Assembly: GCF_023558375.1 (NCBI RefSeq) | Contig: NZ_CP083761.1 | Location: 3,336,501 to 3,400,500, forward strand | DNA: 64,000 bases | Reading direction: 5' to 3' | Origin: Chroococcidiopsis sp. CCMEE 29 | GTDB lineage: Bacteria > Cyanobacteriota > Cyanobacteriia > Cyanobacteriales > Chroococcidiopsidaceae | Part shown: piece after piece, positions 26,600 through 36,269 of the stretch | How the letters are laid out: each line of letters opens with the position of its first letter | Numbering within the stretch: the first letter of the stretch is position 1 | Translations under genes and position numbers: made by a program | The notes under the pieces: generated by a model | What the model saw: only the letters and a program-made list of their open reading frames with translations | What the model was told of the DNA's origin: nothing | The model's database searches: none

Positions 26600-27125
26600 T
26601 TAAGCTTTCTACTTTTTGCTTCAAAATTTTCAAATTAGTCATGTGATAGAGTCGTAAGAGCTAGCCTGCCGCTTGGTTCAGCATCATTACCGTATCAGAG
26701 GTGTTCCTAGGAGCAAAGTGTTTAGCAACTAAACTGAATACTTCAAAGCCGTTGATATGGCAAGAGCTTCAAAGGTCATTAGTTTCTCTAACAGTTTGCT
26801 CCTGAAGAGCGTCAGAAATTACTGAAAAATTGGGGAACAAGGATGTTGCTGCCTTGATTTGGCTTAGCAAAAGCTGCTTCTTGGAGAAAGCAACTTAAAA
26901 CCTTGAGTACTACTTTAAAAAACATTCTACAACAGAAATGTTCTTTTAAAACATTTTTATAGCACCGGATATAAGCATTTATTAAAACCTGAAAAAATCA
27001 CGTATTTATCAGAACTTCTAGAGTTAATCTCCAGAACTTCTTGGGGATATTTTCCAGAAACTTTTGAATAGCTAATTACTAAAAAAACTTGTTAAATAAG
27101 TAAGTCAGCAAAAAATTTAGGTGGC
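26600..27125. other. 526-bp divergent intergenic region
   Basis: No gene is seen. The region holds the divergent promoters of the STAND gene (leftward) and the small regulator-like gene (rightward). Notable are an AACATT...AATGTT inverted repeat near 26920-26945 and the phased CAGAACTTCT repeats listed separately. Confidence 0.5.
27010..27065. promoter_or_regulatory. Helically phased direct repeats, candidate operator
   Basis: CAGAACTTCT occurs at 27010-27019 and 27032-27041, and a looser copy CAGAAACTTTT begins at 27055. Spacing is 22-23 bp, about two helical turns, all on one DNA face. They lie 60-116 bases before a gene whose product looks like a ribbon-helix-helix protein. Such proteins often bind phased direct repeats in their own promoters. 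Confidence 0.45.
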
Positions 27126-27545
27126 ATGACTACCTTGAGTTCTGAAAACAGAGATAGGCCTAGCGGTTACGGACGTTACAATCCAGACGCAACCAGCCGT
27201 CCTAGTTTCTACATGTCGGATGAGTTGCTCCAAACAATTGCAAACCAGGCACAACAAGAGCGTGCTTCTCGCTCAAGCTTTGTGGCTAGCCTGCTAGGTT
27301 TTCTGCTGTTGTCGCCAGTTGGTCAGCAACTGCAGGAAAATGCCACGCGTAATAACCGTACCCTCGTTCAGGAGTTAGAGCAATCCTTGGCACTATTTCA
27401 GCAGCAACTGCCGCTGGAGCAAATTAACCAATTGGCAGTGTCCAGTCAGCGATCGCAGACTCAGATGCTGTCTTACTTAGTTCTACTGGGGTTGCGGGCT
27501 TACCAAGAAGGGAACCGGCTGAACTTAGAAGCTGATAACGAATGA
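27126..27545 (+). CDS. Ribbon-helix-helix-like small regulator (uncertain)
   Basis: This 139-residue protein has a polar, disordered N-terminus. The middle has a strand-helix-helix pattern (RPSFYMSDELLQTIANQA then ASRSSFVASLLGFLL), resembling ribbon-helix-helix DNA-binding proteins of the CopG/ParD kind. A Gln-rich helical second half follows. No toxin gene is adjacent. The phased repeats upstream support autoregulation. The start ATG follows GTGGC and has no strong ribosome binding site. It could instead be an adaptor for the neighbouring ATPase genes. Confidence 0.55.
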   Translation: MTTLSSENRDRPSGYGRYNPDATSRPSFYMSDELLQTIANQAQQERASRSSFVASLLGFLLLSPVGQQLQENATRNNRTLVQELEQSLALFQQQLPLEQINQLAVSSQRSQTQMLSYLVLLGLRAYQEGNRLNLEADNE

Positions 27546-27706
27546 CTTGCTCGGAGCATCATGGCGAGTTTCGACGCTAGGTCTAACCCAAAATTTAAAA
27601 TTCAAAATCGCTTCGATCAGAGTAAATTAAAGTTCTTGCCTACAATCGGAGAAGATTAAGCTTAGGAAAGGAGCGTCACTAACGTCACTAGCGTTACTGC
27701 CCCACG

Positions 27707-29215
27707 CTAGCAACTGTTCCGCGAAATAATTTCTATGCGAATCAGCCTTGCTTGGTTTGTGCGGTAAAAGTGCACATTGATTCCCGCACTCCGCAAGTTC
27801 GGGGCTAATCGCCGCAAGGCATTGCTGAGCCCTCGAGGGTTCATAGGCCAGTGATACCTCTGCTGCACTTTGAACGATTTGAAAGTAAGGTGGCTTGCTA
27901 GTGTTTGGTGCAGTTCAGTGACAGTACCCTCCCAGACTGGCTGACTCTCTAGGAGCGCCTGCAACGCTAATACTATCGGCAAGCCCTCTAAAACTAGTTC
28001 GTGAGTTATTTCACGGTTATTGTGGTAAGCCTTGAGGAAGGTTTCTGGGTCCAACCCCAACCCTGGGCTAGCCGCCACAACCCACGTGGTAAAGTCTGCC
28101 ATCCGGGGTAGTTGCTCCAGTTTCAGGTGAGGCAGGCGTTGTAGAGCCTGGCTCACCGCATCTAGCAGCGCTCCCAAAACATAAGGACGAAGCTCTTCAT
28201 ACTGCGCACAGATCTGTCGATAAGGCCGTTGCTTTGTTGCCTCAATTGGCGGTAGATACAGCAAGACTGCCCGATCCAGTAAGTCCCCTCGGGTTGCCAA
28301 CTCCTCAATACCTGTCAAAATTACAGGGCGTGCCGCGTTGAGCACGCTCTCCTCATCATCGTGATACAGCGTCCGGGTAGCAAAGCTGCCACCAGTGCTA
28401 AGTCGGCACAATCCATCTGAGAGCCACACCGGGAGACTCGAGAGGTTATCGAAGGACAATACCCAGCTATTGGCAGCAGCCAGCATCAGGTCGCGAACCT
28501 CACGAGGATGGGCACGCAGGGAGCCAGTACTTGGATCGACCAGATCTTTGAGCATCCAAGCGAGACTAGATTTGCCTGTGCCCTGTTCTCCTTGCACAAA
28601 CAACAGTGGATAAGGTCCATTAGGATTGAGGGCTGCGACCAGCCAAGCCGCTACTAGGGGCCAGTCCTCTGGTGCCAGATTGAGAACGGACTGCAAAGCG
28701 TCCACTCGTCCCCCACGTTCAGGTAAAGGCAAGGGCAGCATGTTGTGGGGTCGTCGAAAGCGAACTGGCGATTCAACAATCACTTGCCAGCTATTAGGGC
28801 TGACCTCTACTACAGCCCCATCCGGGCGGCCCAGATCCAGGTACACCCGCCCTTCACTCTCTGCCAGGCGGACATAAATCGGGTATTCACCGCCCTCGAA
28901 CAGAGCCATTCCTTCTACTACCCCCAAGGCAACTTGAAGAGCCTGCGCTCGAGGGGCTTTTTGGTACTCATAGTAGTAGCGACGAGCCAACCAGTCCTGG
29001 AAAGCCTTACTTCTAACACGCACTGACTTTCGTAGTCCGTTTAGATTTAATTCGGCATATGCAACCTGTTCTGGAGTATGAAACAGCCGCACCTGGGAAG
29101 CCTGAACCAGCTTCACTAAAAGGGTAGATTCGGTTTGGTGCTCTGCATTAGACGACAATTTCCTTGCCTCATTGCTAAAACCTTGAATAGCTCTAATCTT
29201 GCAGCTATCTGTCAT
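27707..29215 (-). CDS. P-loop ATPase of mobile-element type (primase/helicase-like)
   Basis: This is a 502-residue protein. The ATPase core (about residues 200-345) has Walker A QGEQGTGKSSLAWML, Walker B WVLSFDNLS, and a sensor segment RPVILTGIEELATRGDLLDRA. The layout (N-terminal ~190-residue domain, central ATPase, C-terminal winged-helix-like tail) matches proteins annotated as 'ATP-binding protein' on plasmids and integrated elements, related to the helicase part of D5/DUF927 primases. I see no primase catalytic motif. It suggests that this island derives from a plasmid or integrative element. It converges with the small regulator. Confidence 0.7.
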   Translation of the reverse strand: MTDSCKIRAIQGFSNEARKLSSNAEHQTESTLLVKLVQASQVRLFHTPEQVAYAELNLNGLRKSVRVRSKAFQDWLARRYYYEYQKAPRAQALQVALGVVEGMALFEGGEYPIYVRLAESEGRVYLDLGRPDGAVVEVSPNSWQVIVESPVRFRRPHNMLPLPLPERGGRVDALQSVLNLAPEDWPLVAAWLVAALNPNGPYPLLFVQGEQGTGKSSLAWMLKDLVDPSTGSLRAHPREVRDLMLAAANSWVLSFDNLSSLPVWLSDGLCRLSTGGSFATRTLYHDDEESVLNAARPVILTGIEELATRGDLLDRAVLLYLPPIEATKQRPYRQICAQYEELRPYVLGALLDAVSQALQRLPHLKLEQLPRMADFTTWVVAASPGLGLDPETFLKAYHNNREITHELVLEGLPIVLALQALLESQPVWEGTVTELHQTLASHLTFKSFKVQQRYHWPMNPRGLSNALRRLAPNLRSAGINVHFYRTNQARLIRIEIISRNSC

Positions 29216-29771
29216 CCGTAATTTCCCCTCTGACTCTAGGATTTATCCCAATAGGCGATGGCTTAATAGAAGTTTGCGGGGCTCGATCGAATTTGCGGAA
29301 AACTATCTAGCTATACGGATGTTTCTTTTGCATCTCAGCAGGAAGTCAATTTTGTTGCCTCCTGCAAGAACCACCACTTGGGATAGATAAAACTCTATCT
29401 GCTTTTATTGCAGGTATGACATTAAGCACCTTTAAGAAATTTATTTTATGGAAAAAGAAGTATTTCATGAATCAATAGCAGTTTAGGAAAAGCTTGAAAT
29501 ACAACACTTTGTCGTGATTTACTTTTTCATAAAGTTGAGATTTTTCTTTGTATAAGAAACCACAACTTCGCATAAGCTTTATACTTTCCACACAAGTTTT
29601 ACATAAACTTTACATCTTCCTTTTGTATAGCTTGCTACAAGATTATCGGTGTAAATAATAACTTGTGCAAGCCATATTTGTGTGTAAAAACCTGGCTTGT
29701 GCAGCAAAAGTGAAGAGCAAACCGTATTATTTATAACTGCTACAGCCTTGAAGCAACGTTGCGAATTTTGC
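29216..29771. other. A+T-rich intergenic region
   Basis: There is no supported gene. It is rich in A/T tracts and near-repeats of CTTTACAT. Around 29660-29705 GCAAGCCA and TGGCTTGTGC form an imperfect hairpin. It could include the promoter of the leftward P-loop ATPase gene. Confidence 0.4.
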
Positions 29772-29945
29772 TTAAAGCATTAAGAAATACATTGCTAAAT
29801 CTCTGTTGATAGCCGTTTGATCTTCGTAAATACGTATGACTAAACAGCGATCGCACTCCATTCTTAACTCATCCCAGTGGTCTTGTAGCTGCGCCATTGT
29901 TTGTGGTTTACCATCTTTGCTTTTGGGGTAACCATGCGATAGCAC
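29772..29945 (-). CDS. Short open frame, possible gene fragment
   Basis: An uninterrupted 57-codon frame from a GTG reads as plausible protein: HGYPKSKDGKPQTM then AQLQDHWDELRMECDRC then AINRDLAMYFLML. I do not recognise a family. Composition is coding-like, but no ribosome binding site is visible and it may be the tail of a decayed gene. It lies just downstream of the Uma2 gene on the same strand. Confidence 0.3.
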   Translation of the reverse strand: MLSHGYPKSKDGKPQTMAQLQDHWDELRMECDRCLVIRIYEDQTAINRDLAMYFLML

Positions 29946-30010
29946 GTTCGCCCACAGATAACTTCAGACTGCTAGGTTATTGATGACCTTGACTCAAGCC
30001 GCGATCGCTC

Positions 30011-30769
30011 CTACAACTTATCTGGGTCAATTCCCCTTTCTTGCAACAGTGCTTCTAAAGCTTGATAGCGCTGTTGTTCCTGTTCCAACTGGGAAACCGC
30101 TTGCTCAGCACGTTGACGTTCTTGTTCGGCGCGTTGACGTTCTTGTTCGGCGCGTTGGCGTTCTTGTTCGGCGCGTTGACGTTCTTGCTCTACAAGTTGA
30201 TTTAGTTCAATAAAAGTGAGAAACCTTTCTCCATCAGGGCGATAGATTTCTAAATTATCGGCAGTGAGTGTAAACTTGATGCCTAGCCGAGAACTCACCC
30301 AACCATTCATTTCATCAATCACATCTAACTCGTCTTCCTGGCGCAGCCAGCCATTCAAATCAATGCGATCTGGGTCATAGATGTAATATTCCTCTACTCC
30401 ATAGTGTTCATAAAACTTGAATTTCTTGCCCATTTCTTTGAGGGTGTTTCCAGGCGATAGAATTTCAAACACTACCTGGGGGGAAATGTTGTCTTCTTTC
30501 CACTGCTGATAGGAACCGCGATCACCTTTTGGTCTGCCAAAAGCAACCATAACATCAGGTGCTTGGCGAGTTTTGTTGTCTCCCTGTACGGGATACCAAA
30601 GCAGATCTCCAGCAACGAATACATTACTTTCAGTGGCAAACAAATTTTCTAAGTTTTCCTTAACCGTCACAATCCACCGGAATTGCTTAGTATTGTCCGC
30701 CATCGGTTGACCATCACTGTCGGGGTAGATGATCTGTTCTGAAGTCTCAGTTGATAGTTGTTGTACCAT
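30011..30769 (-). CDS. Uma2-family (DUF820) putative nuclease with heptad-repeat tail
   Basis: This is a 252-residue protein. The Uma2 domain (about residues 20-185) belongs to the PD-(D/E)XK fold. The core APDVMVAFGRPKGDRGSY, then PQVVFEILSPGNT, then EEYYIYDPDR contains the family's Asp, Glu and following basic/Tyr positions. The C-terminus is a coiled coil made from repeats of ERQRAEQ. Uma2 proteins are extremely numerous in cyanobacteria and their function is unproven. This copy is intact, unlike the one at 10309. Confidence 0.85.
   Translation of the reverse strand: MVQQLSTETSEQIIYPDSDGQPMADNTKQFRWIVTVKENLENLFATESNVFVAGDLLWYPVQGDNKTRQAPDVMVAFGRPKGDRGSYQQWKEDNISPQVVFEILSPGNTLKEMGKKFKFYEHYGVEEYYIYDPDRIDLNGWLRQEDELDVIDEMNGWVSSRLGIKFTLTADNLEIYRPDGERFLTFIELNQLVEQERQRAEQERQRAEQERQRAEQERQRAEQAVSQLEQEQQRYQALEALLQERGIDPDKL
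30109..30192 (-). repeat. 21-bp tandem repeat in the Uma2 coding tail
   Basis: About four copies of a 21-bp unit (reading TTGTTCGGCGCGTTGACG plus TTC on the plus strand) encode the heptad ERQRAEQ. Copy-number change would lengthen or shorten the coiled coil without changing frame. Confidence 0.8.
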
Positions 30770-30871
30770 GCCAGTATGCCTCGCATCTATGCAAATTCTA
30801 CGTTGTTTTTCAAGGCTTAAAGACTTGATGATGTTTTAATTCATCCCACAACCGCAAAGCACTTTGTCTGC

Positions 30872-32482
30872 TCAAACATGGGATCGCAATGTTGGCATTA
30901 AATACTGTGTCAAGGTAAATGCATCCACTCCTAACTCTGTCTGTTCAGAGGCAGCTAAAATTCCTGCTTGGGAGTGCCACCAAGCAGCAGCAGCCACAGT
31001 AGCTTCTATATACAACTGCTGGGAAGCTGCCATCAATCCAGCAATTAATCCGGTGAGGACATCTCCACTACCACCACGGGCAAGAGCTGGGGTACTTTCA
31101 GGATTAATCCACACAGAACCAGAAGGATTAGCGATCGCCGTCCTTGCTCCCTTTAACAACACTACAGCTCTACTCATCTCAGCTGCTGAACGCACTGCAT
31201 ATATCCGGTCTTGTAACGGGTTAGGTGCATCGGGAAATAATCGTTTAAACTCACCTGCGTGGGGCGTAAGCACTGTTGGTGCTTGCCGCTGTGATAAAGT
31301 CAGTACAGTTCCTAATTGGGCAAGAATATTCAAACCATCGGCATCTAATAACAAGGGACGATCGCTCTCTAACACTCTTTGCACAATTGGAGTTGCCTCT
31401 AGCGTTAAACCAGGACCACAAGCGATCGCTTGAAATGAATTGAGGTCAGTATTTTCTGGTAATTGCAGTTGAGCGATCGCGCCGCTTTCCGTTTCTGGAC
31501 AACCAATCACAAGTGCTTCTGGCAGTTGAGCATTTAACAGGTGTTTGATCGATTCTGGGACAGCAATGGAGAGCATTCCTACGCCACTAGCTCTAGCTCC
31601 CAATCCAGTCAAAATCGCTCCGCCAGCATACCGCCGAGAGCCGCAAATAAGCAAAAGATGTCCCTGCTTGTATTTATGAGTAACTGGTGAACGGGATAGA
31701 GGCAGAGTGGCGATCACTGATGCTGGTGTTATACGCTCAATCTTGGGTGAATCCCCCAGTACTGCCTGCACATCTGCTAGGGAAATGTCAAAATCAATCA
31801 GTTCAGCTTTACCGACATAATCCAACGCTTGGTCTTGCAGAAAGCCCAATTTCCATAATCCCAAGCAAAATGTATGAGTTGCTCGAACTGCAGTTCCCAG
31901 TACCTCACCCGTATCTGTATGAATACCTGAAGGTATATCAATACTCACAATCGGCTGAGACCCTTGATTTAGCTGATCTACAGCACTATCAACTGGGTCA
32001 GAAAGCGATCGCTCCATCCCAAACCCAAATAATCCATCAATCAGCAAGTCACAGCCTTGCAGCGCTTCATAGGATTCAACACAGGGAATACCCAAACTAT
32101 CCGCGTACTGAGCGTGCTGGGAGGTTAACTCCTTTAACTTGGAGAGAGGACGATAAATTAACACCTCATAGCCTTGGAAGTGTAACTCGCGGGCAACTAC
32201 TAGCGCATCGCCCCCATTGTGTCCAGGTCCGACTAAAATTCCTACCCGCCGCGTCTGCGAACAAGGATAAAGCGCTTGAATTCGACAGGCAATTAACCCT
32301 CCCACCTTTTCCATCAAAGCCGCAACGGGCATCCCAGCTGCAAATATCCGCCCTTCAATATCACGCATCTGCTGGGCAGTCACAACAATTTGCGAAATCT
32401 GTTTAAGCCGCTCCTGCAATTTTGTATTTTGGGTCGAGCGTTTGCGCTCGCCAACGAAGGGCTTGGATTTTGGATTTGACAT
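30872..32482 (-). CDS. nnr: Bifunctional NAD(P)H-hydrate epimerase/ADP-dependent dehydratase
   Basis: This housekeeping repair enzyme restores NAD(P)H from its hydrated forms. The N-terminal epimerase domain (YjeF_N) shows GILVGPGHNGGDALVVAREL and VSIDIPSGIHTDTG. The C-terminal ribokinase-like dehydratase (YjeF_C) shows GHLLLICGSRRYAGGAIL, LTPHAGEFKRLFP and ARGGSGDVLTGLIAGL. The true start is uncertain. The longest frame begins at 32587 and the ATG at 32482 is used here. Family homology only begins near VVTAQQMRDIEGRIF, so the first ~35 residues may be translated repeat-derived sequence and a later start (TTG or GTG after an AGGAG) is possible. Confidence 0.88.
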   Translation of the reverse strand: MSNPKSKPFVGERKRSTQNTKLQERLKQISQIVVTAQQMRDIEGRIFAAGMPVAALMEKVGGLIACRIQALYPCSQTRRVGILVGPGHNGGDALVVARELHFQGYEVLIYRPLSKLKELTSQHAQYADSLGIPCVESYEALQGCDLLIDGLFGFGMERSLSDPVDSAVDQLNQGSQPIVSIDIPSGIHTDTGEVLGTAVRATHTFCLGLWKLGFLQDQALDYVGKAELIDFDISLADVQAVLGDSPKIERITPASVIATLPLSRSPVTHKYKQGHLLLICGSRRYAGGAILTGLGARASGVGMLSIAVPESIKHLLNAQLPEALVIGCPETESGAIAQLQLPENTDLNSFQAIACGPGLTLEATPIVQRVLESDRPLLLDADGLNILAQLGTVLTLSQRQAPTVLTPHAGEFKRLFPDAPNPLQDRIYAVRSAAEMSRAVVLLKGARTAIANPSGSVWINPESTPALARGGSGDVLTGLIAGLMAASQQLYIEATVAAAAWWHSQAGILAASEQTELGVDAFTLTQYLMPTLRSHV

Positions 32483-32643
32483 AAATCTAAAATTCTTAAA
32501 TTTAACCACCTCTCTTATTCTTTTATTCTTTCGTAGTTTATGAGTGCGTTGCTTGCAGTTTGTTAAACACTCATTCGATCTCGACACTCCCGCTAAGAAA
32601 GTCCTACTTTAATCTAAAATCCAAAATCTAAAATCTAAAATCG

Positions 32644-33414
32644 CTAACGTCCATAATAAACCCGCGCATTCCTTAAGCCAGAGTCTCGCAGACGGCGGTT
32701 GCAGCGTTCTGCCTGTCCTCGCTCCGGAAATGGTCCAACCCTGACATGCGATCCTCGCGGCTCCTCTGTTTGACTAACCGTCACTTTGGCATTCATGCCC
32801 AGCCGTGATACCTGGTCTTCGATTGCGGGTATGTCTTCCTTCCTAGCAGGGATCACAACAAAATAGGACTTAGAGTTGTCTATCCTAAAGTCTGTTTCTT
32901 GTCCTGTAGACAAACTGACAATCCGCGCCTCAATGCCTCTGGATTCTAGTTCCTTTGCTCGCTGCTGAGCATTATCTCTTTTGTTAAACACCCCTGCCTG
33001 AATCACAGAACGTCCTTTATACTGCCGCACATACGCTGTTGGTTCTAGCTGCTGTACTTCTTGCAGTGTCAATGAGGTATTGTCATTGACGTAAACTAAG
33101 TAGCTGTCCACATGGGGACTGGGTGAACTAGGAACTGGCGCTTGAAAGTCAAATTCACGCGGACTAAATGAAGACGGTAGCTTTCTCTGACTAAATTTAC
33201 TTGGTTGGGGAGGTGGGGGTAAACGCTCAGCCACTTGAATAGTCAGGATATTGGGTGCTGGTTTTTGGGATACACTCACCTTTGCTGAGGCAGGAGCAGC
33301 TAACACTAACCATTCCTCTATTCCCCAAGTTACAAGTAGTGCAACAGCTAGTAATGGGGCAGAAAGTTGAGCAAATAAGCTGGTAAGTGCTACAGATTGA
33401 TTTTGCCGTTTCAT
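32644..33414 (-). CDS. SPOR-domain-like envelope protein
   Basis: This is a 256-residue protein with one N-terminal hydrophobic segment (about residues 14-40, signal anchor or signal peptide) and a Pro/Ser-rich spacer. Two SPOR-like segments follow, with VIQAGVFNKRDNAQQRAKELESRG (first part, about residues 137-160) and HVRVGPFPERGQAERCNRRL (about 226-245). SPOR domains bind denuded peptidoglycan at division septa. It probably faces the periplasm. The adjacent genes do not point to a specific process. Confidence 0.75.
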   Translation of the reverse strand: MKRQNQSVALTSLFAQLSAPLLAVALLVTWGIEEWLVLAAPASAKVSVSQKPAPNILTIQVAERLPPPPQPSKFSQRKLPSSFSPREFDFQAPVPSSPSPHVDSYLVYVNDNTSLTLQEVQQLEPTAYVRQYKGRSVIQAGVFNKRDNAQQRAKELESRGIEARIVSLSTGQETDFRIDNSKSYFVVIPARKEDIPAIEDQVSRLGMNAKVTVSQTEEPRGSHVRVGPFPERGQAERCNRRLRDSGLRNARVYYGR

Positions 33415-33761
33415 CTATCCTGGTCTTCTAGACACTGAAAGTTATTTCACACTACTTTTACGCTGTGTCCAAGCGAAATTTCGCGGAGAATTTAGTTGGG
33501 ATTTGAGCTGGTTTACTAGTGAAATTTAGTAAATCTACGGTTTTAAAGCCGAATGGCTCATATTTTTACCAGCATTCGTTTCAGAAATCTGTTTAGCACA
33601 ATCTTGCCTCGTAACAGCAGAATGTATAGATAATTTACTTGGCTGGATTAGCAGTTAACAGATAATTATTGGGGCGATCGCTTGCCTCTAAACCATAAAG
33701 ACTTTAGTTGTGGGATGTTAGCTTAGAATAAATGTCCCGGCAATTTTTCACATCAACGTCT
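33415..33761. other. Divergent promoter region between SPOR protein and mnmA
   Basis: There is no gene except a possible ten-codon N-terminal extension of mnmA from 33732. It contains a HIP1-type octamer near 33675 and A/T-rich promoter-like stretches for both directions. Confidence 0.5.
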
Positions 33762-34823
33762 ATGAGCAAAATCGTAGTCGGTCTCTCCGGTGGCGTTGAC
33801 AGTTCCACCGCCGCTGCCATCCTGCATAATCAAGGCTATGAAGTAGTCGGTCTGACCCTTTGGTTAATGAAAGGGAAAGGACAGTGCTGCTCAGAAGGGA
33901 TGGTTGATGCAGCTTATATCTGCGAACAGTTGGGCATTCCCCATCATGTTGTCGATAGCCGGGAAGTCTTCCAAGCCAATATTGTTGATTATTTGGTTGC
34001 AGGTTACAGCACTGGGATCACTCCCCTGCCTTGTTCACAGTGCAATAAAACTGTGAAATTTGGTCCAATGTTACACTATGCCCGCGAACAACTAGGCATT
34101 AACAAGATTGCCACGGGTCATTACGCCCGGATTAGCTATGACTCAAAATCAGGTCGTTATCAGTTGCGAAGAGCAGTAGACCGCAATAAGGATCAATCTT
34201 ACTTTTTGTATGACTTGACGCAAGAACTACTGGCTGCGTCCTTGTTTCCCTTGGGTGAACATATCAAAGCAGAAACTCGGCAGATTGCAGCTGAATATGG
34301 ACTGAAGACTGCTGATAAGCCAGAAAGTCAGGACTTGTGCTTAGTGGAAACTCACGGGTCCATGCGATCGTTTCTGGATCAGTACATTACTGGTAAAAAA
34401 GGGGATATCGTTGACTCCTCCGGGAAAGTACTTGGACAACATGAAGGCGTGCATCATTACACGATTGGTCAGCGCAAAGGGCTGGGAATTGCAGCAGCTG
34501 AACCACTATATGTAATTGGGTTAGATGCAGTGATGAATCGGGTGATTGTGGGCGATCGCACCAGTGCTACTCAGTCAGAATTTACAGTGCAACGAGTCAA
34601 CTGGGTTTCGATTACTGAACCATCTGCCCCAATCCGCGCGGAAGTACAAGTGCGGTATCGCTCAAATCCTGTTGCAGTGACGGCAATTCCTTTGGAAAAT
34701 TCCCGCGTTAAGCTGGTTTTTGATGAACCGCAGTTCAGCATCACTCCTGGACAAGCTGCTGTTTGGTATGACGGCGATAAGGTGCTTGGCGGCGGCATTA
34801 TTGAAAGGCAGGAGTCAGAGTAA
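33762..34823 (+). CDS. mnmA: tRNA-specific 2-thiouridylase MnmA
   Basis: This enzyme of about 353 residues makes 2-thiouridine at position 34 of tRNA Lys, Glu and Gln. The PP-loop is [14 protein letters not shown] at the N-terminus. The catalytic cysteines lie in PLPCSQCNK and DLCLVE, which alternate in sulfur transfer. [13 protein letters not shown] leads into the C-terminal beta domains. The ATG giving [11 protein letters not shown] is chosen. An in-frame ATG ten codons earlier (33732) gives an extension that families usually lack. A terminator follows. Confidence 0.92.
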   Translation: MSKIVVGLSGGVDSSTAAAILHNQGYEVVGLTLWLMKGKGQCCSEGMVDAAYICEQLGIPHHVVDSREVFQANIVDYLVAGYSTGITPLPCSQCNKTVKFGPMLHYAREQLGINKIATGHYARISYDSKSGRYQLRRAVDRNKDQSYFLYDLTQELLAASLFPLGEHIKAETRQIAAEYGLKTADKPESQDLCLVETHGSMRSFLDQYITGKKGDIVDSSGKVLGQHEGVHHYTIGQRKGLGIAAAEPLYVIGLDAVMNRVIVGDRTSATQSEFTVQRVNWVSITEPSAPIRAEVQVRYRSNPVAVTAIPLENSRVKLVFDEPQFSITPGQAAVWYDGDKVLGGGIIERQESE

Positions 34824-34837
34824 AAGGTGATGTTTTA

Positions 34838-34870
34838 AGAGGCAAATAACTTGCTTTTTGCCTCTTTTTT
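34838..34870 (+). terminator. Rho-independent terminator after mnmA
   Basis: AGAGGCAA and TTGCCTCT form an eight-base-pair stem around a 12-base loop, followed by a run of Ts. It begins 15 bases after the mnmA stop. Confidence 0.8.
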
Positions 34871-34948
34871 AGTAGTTACATTAATAGTTTAAAGTTTCAT
34901 ATCTTGCTACCATATGCTTGCAGCCAAAATCTAAACAAAATCTAAAAT

Positions 34949-36127
34949 ATGGGTTATCGTACAGACGGCATTGCTCCTCACGGTATGCAGCTGATAAATC
35001 GCATTGCCACACCTGAACAACGACAAGAATTTATTGAAAAAGCCGATTTCCTGCCACGAGTGCAACTGGATGAGCGAGCTGTTTCTGACTTAGAAATGAT
35101 CGCCATTGGTGGTTTTAGTCCACTCTCAGGGTTTATGGAACAAGCAGACTACGATCGCGTGGTAAAAGAGATGCGGCTAGCCAGCGGTCTGCCGTGGTCA
35201 ATTCCAATTACGCTTTCGGTAGAAGAAGCGATCGCAGACTCCCTGAAGGAAGGTAGCTTGATCCGGCTAGACGATCCCACAGGTCGGTTTATTGGAGTTT
35301 TACAGCTGACCCAAAAGTATCATTACGATAAAACCCGCGAAGCCATCAATGTCTACCGCACTGATGAAGCAAAACATCCAGGTGTGCAGGTGGTTTATAA
35401 CCAGGGATCAGTCAATCTTGCCGGGCCAGTATGGCTGTTACAGCGCGATCCCCATCCCCAGTTCCCTGCTTACCAGATTGATCCAATCCAATCGCGGCAG
35501 ATGTTTAAAGAAAAGGGTTGGAAAACTATTGTGGGCTTTCAAACCCGCAACCCCATCCATCGCGCCCATGAGTATATTCAGAAGTGCGCCTTAGAAACCG
35601 TGGATGGTTTATTTTTGCATCCGTTGGTAGGCGCGACAAAGGAAGATGACATCGCAGCTGATGTGCGGATGCGGTGCTATGAAATTATGCTGGAACACTA
35701 TTATCCTCAAGACCGGGTGATTCTAGCAATTAACCCAGCGGCAATGCGGTATGCAGGTCCACGGGAGGCAATTTTCCATGCGATCGTGCGGAAGAACTAC
35801 GGTTGTACTCACTTCATCGTCGGACGTGACCATGCTGGCGTGGGTGACTACTACGGCACTTACGATGCTCAGTACATTTTTGATGAATTTGAGCCAGCTG
35901 AACTAGGCATTGTACCAATGAAGTTTGAACACGCTTTCTATTGCACTCGCACCCAGCAAATGGCAACAACGAAAACTAGTCCTAGCAGTCCAAGTGAGCG
36001 AATCCACTTGTCGGGGACGAAAGTGCGGGAGATGCTACGTCGGGGTGAAATGCCACCACCAGAGTTCTCCCGTCCCGCGGTAGCAGCAGAGTTGGCGCGG
36101 GCAATGAGAGTGGCAGTAGAGGCGTAA
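34949..36127 (+). CDS. sat: Sulfate adenylyltransferase (ATP sulfurylase)
   Basis: This is a 392-residue homo-oligomeric enzyme making adenylyl sulfate from ATP and sulfate, the first step of assimilatory sulfate reduction. Motifs are [14 protein letters not shown] (QxRN and HxxH), LHPLVGATK, and [11 protein letters not shown], all intact. Length matches the bacterial/cyanobacterial Sat/MET3 type without a kinase domain. It is preceded by the mnmA terminator and is probably its own transcription unit. Confidence 0.93.
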   Translation: MGYRTDGIAPHGMQLINRIATPEQRQEFIEKADFLPRVQLDERAVSDLEMIAIGGFSPLSGFMEQADYDRVVKEMRLASGLPWSIPITLSVEEAIADSLKEGSLIRLDDPTGRFIGVLQLTQKYHYDKTREAINVYRTDEAKHPGVQVVYNQGSVNLAGPVWLLQRDPHPQFPAYQIDPIQSRQMFKEKGWKTIVGFQTRNPIHRAHEYIQKCALETVDGLFLHPLVGATKEDDIAADVRMRCYEIMLEHYYPQDRVILAINPAAMRYAGPREAIFHAIVRKNYGCTHFIVGRDHAGVGDYYGTYDAQYIFDEFEPAELGIVPMKFEHAFYCTRTQQMATTKTSPSSPSERIHLSGTKVREMLRRGEMPPPEFSRPAVAAELARAMRVAVEA

Positions 36128-36269
36128 GAAAGGAGCAGGGGGAGCCGGGGGAGCCGGGGAGGCAGGGGAAGATTAAATATATATTCAGCCTTCATCCTTC
36201 TGTCTCCTCCCCACTCACCCCTAACTTCCTGATAGGCTGGTAGCTGGTGGCTAAGAGCTGATAGCTGAG
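36128..36269. repeat. G-rich low-complexity spacer after sat
   Basis: The first ~50 bases are repeats of GGGGGAGCC and GGGGAGGCAGGGG. These resemble the dispersed purine-rich repeats seen inside the PKS gene near 51.23 kb. The rest is ordinary leader for the next gene. Confidence 0.5.

Noticed and set aside
30011-30769. Uma2 protein as a restriction enzyme of a defence system
   Set aside because: No methyltransferase or other defence partner is adjacent. Uma2 genes are scattered in large numbers in cyanobacteria without such context.
31687-32406. 239-codon plus-strand frame
   Set aside because: It lies antisense to the NAD(P)HX epimerase/dehydratase, whose motifs are clear. The plus-strand product is His/Gln-rich and family-less.
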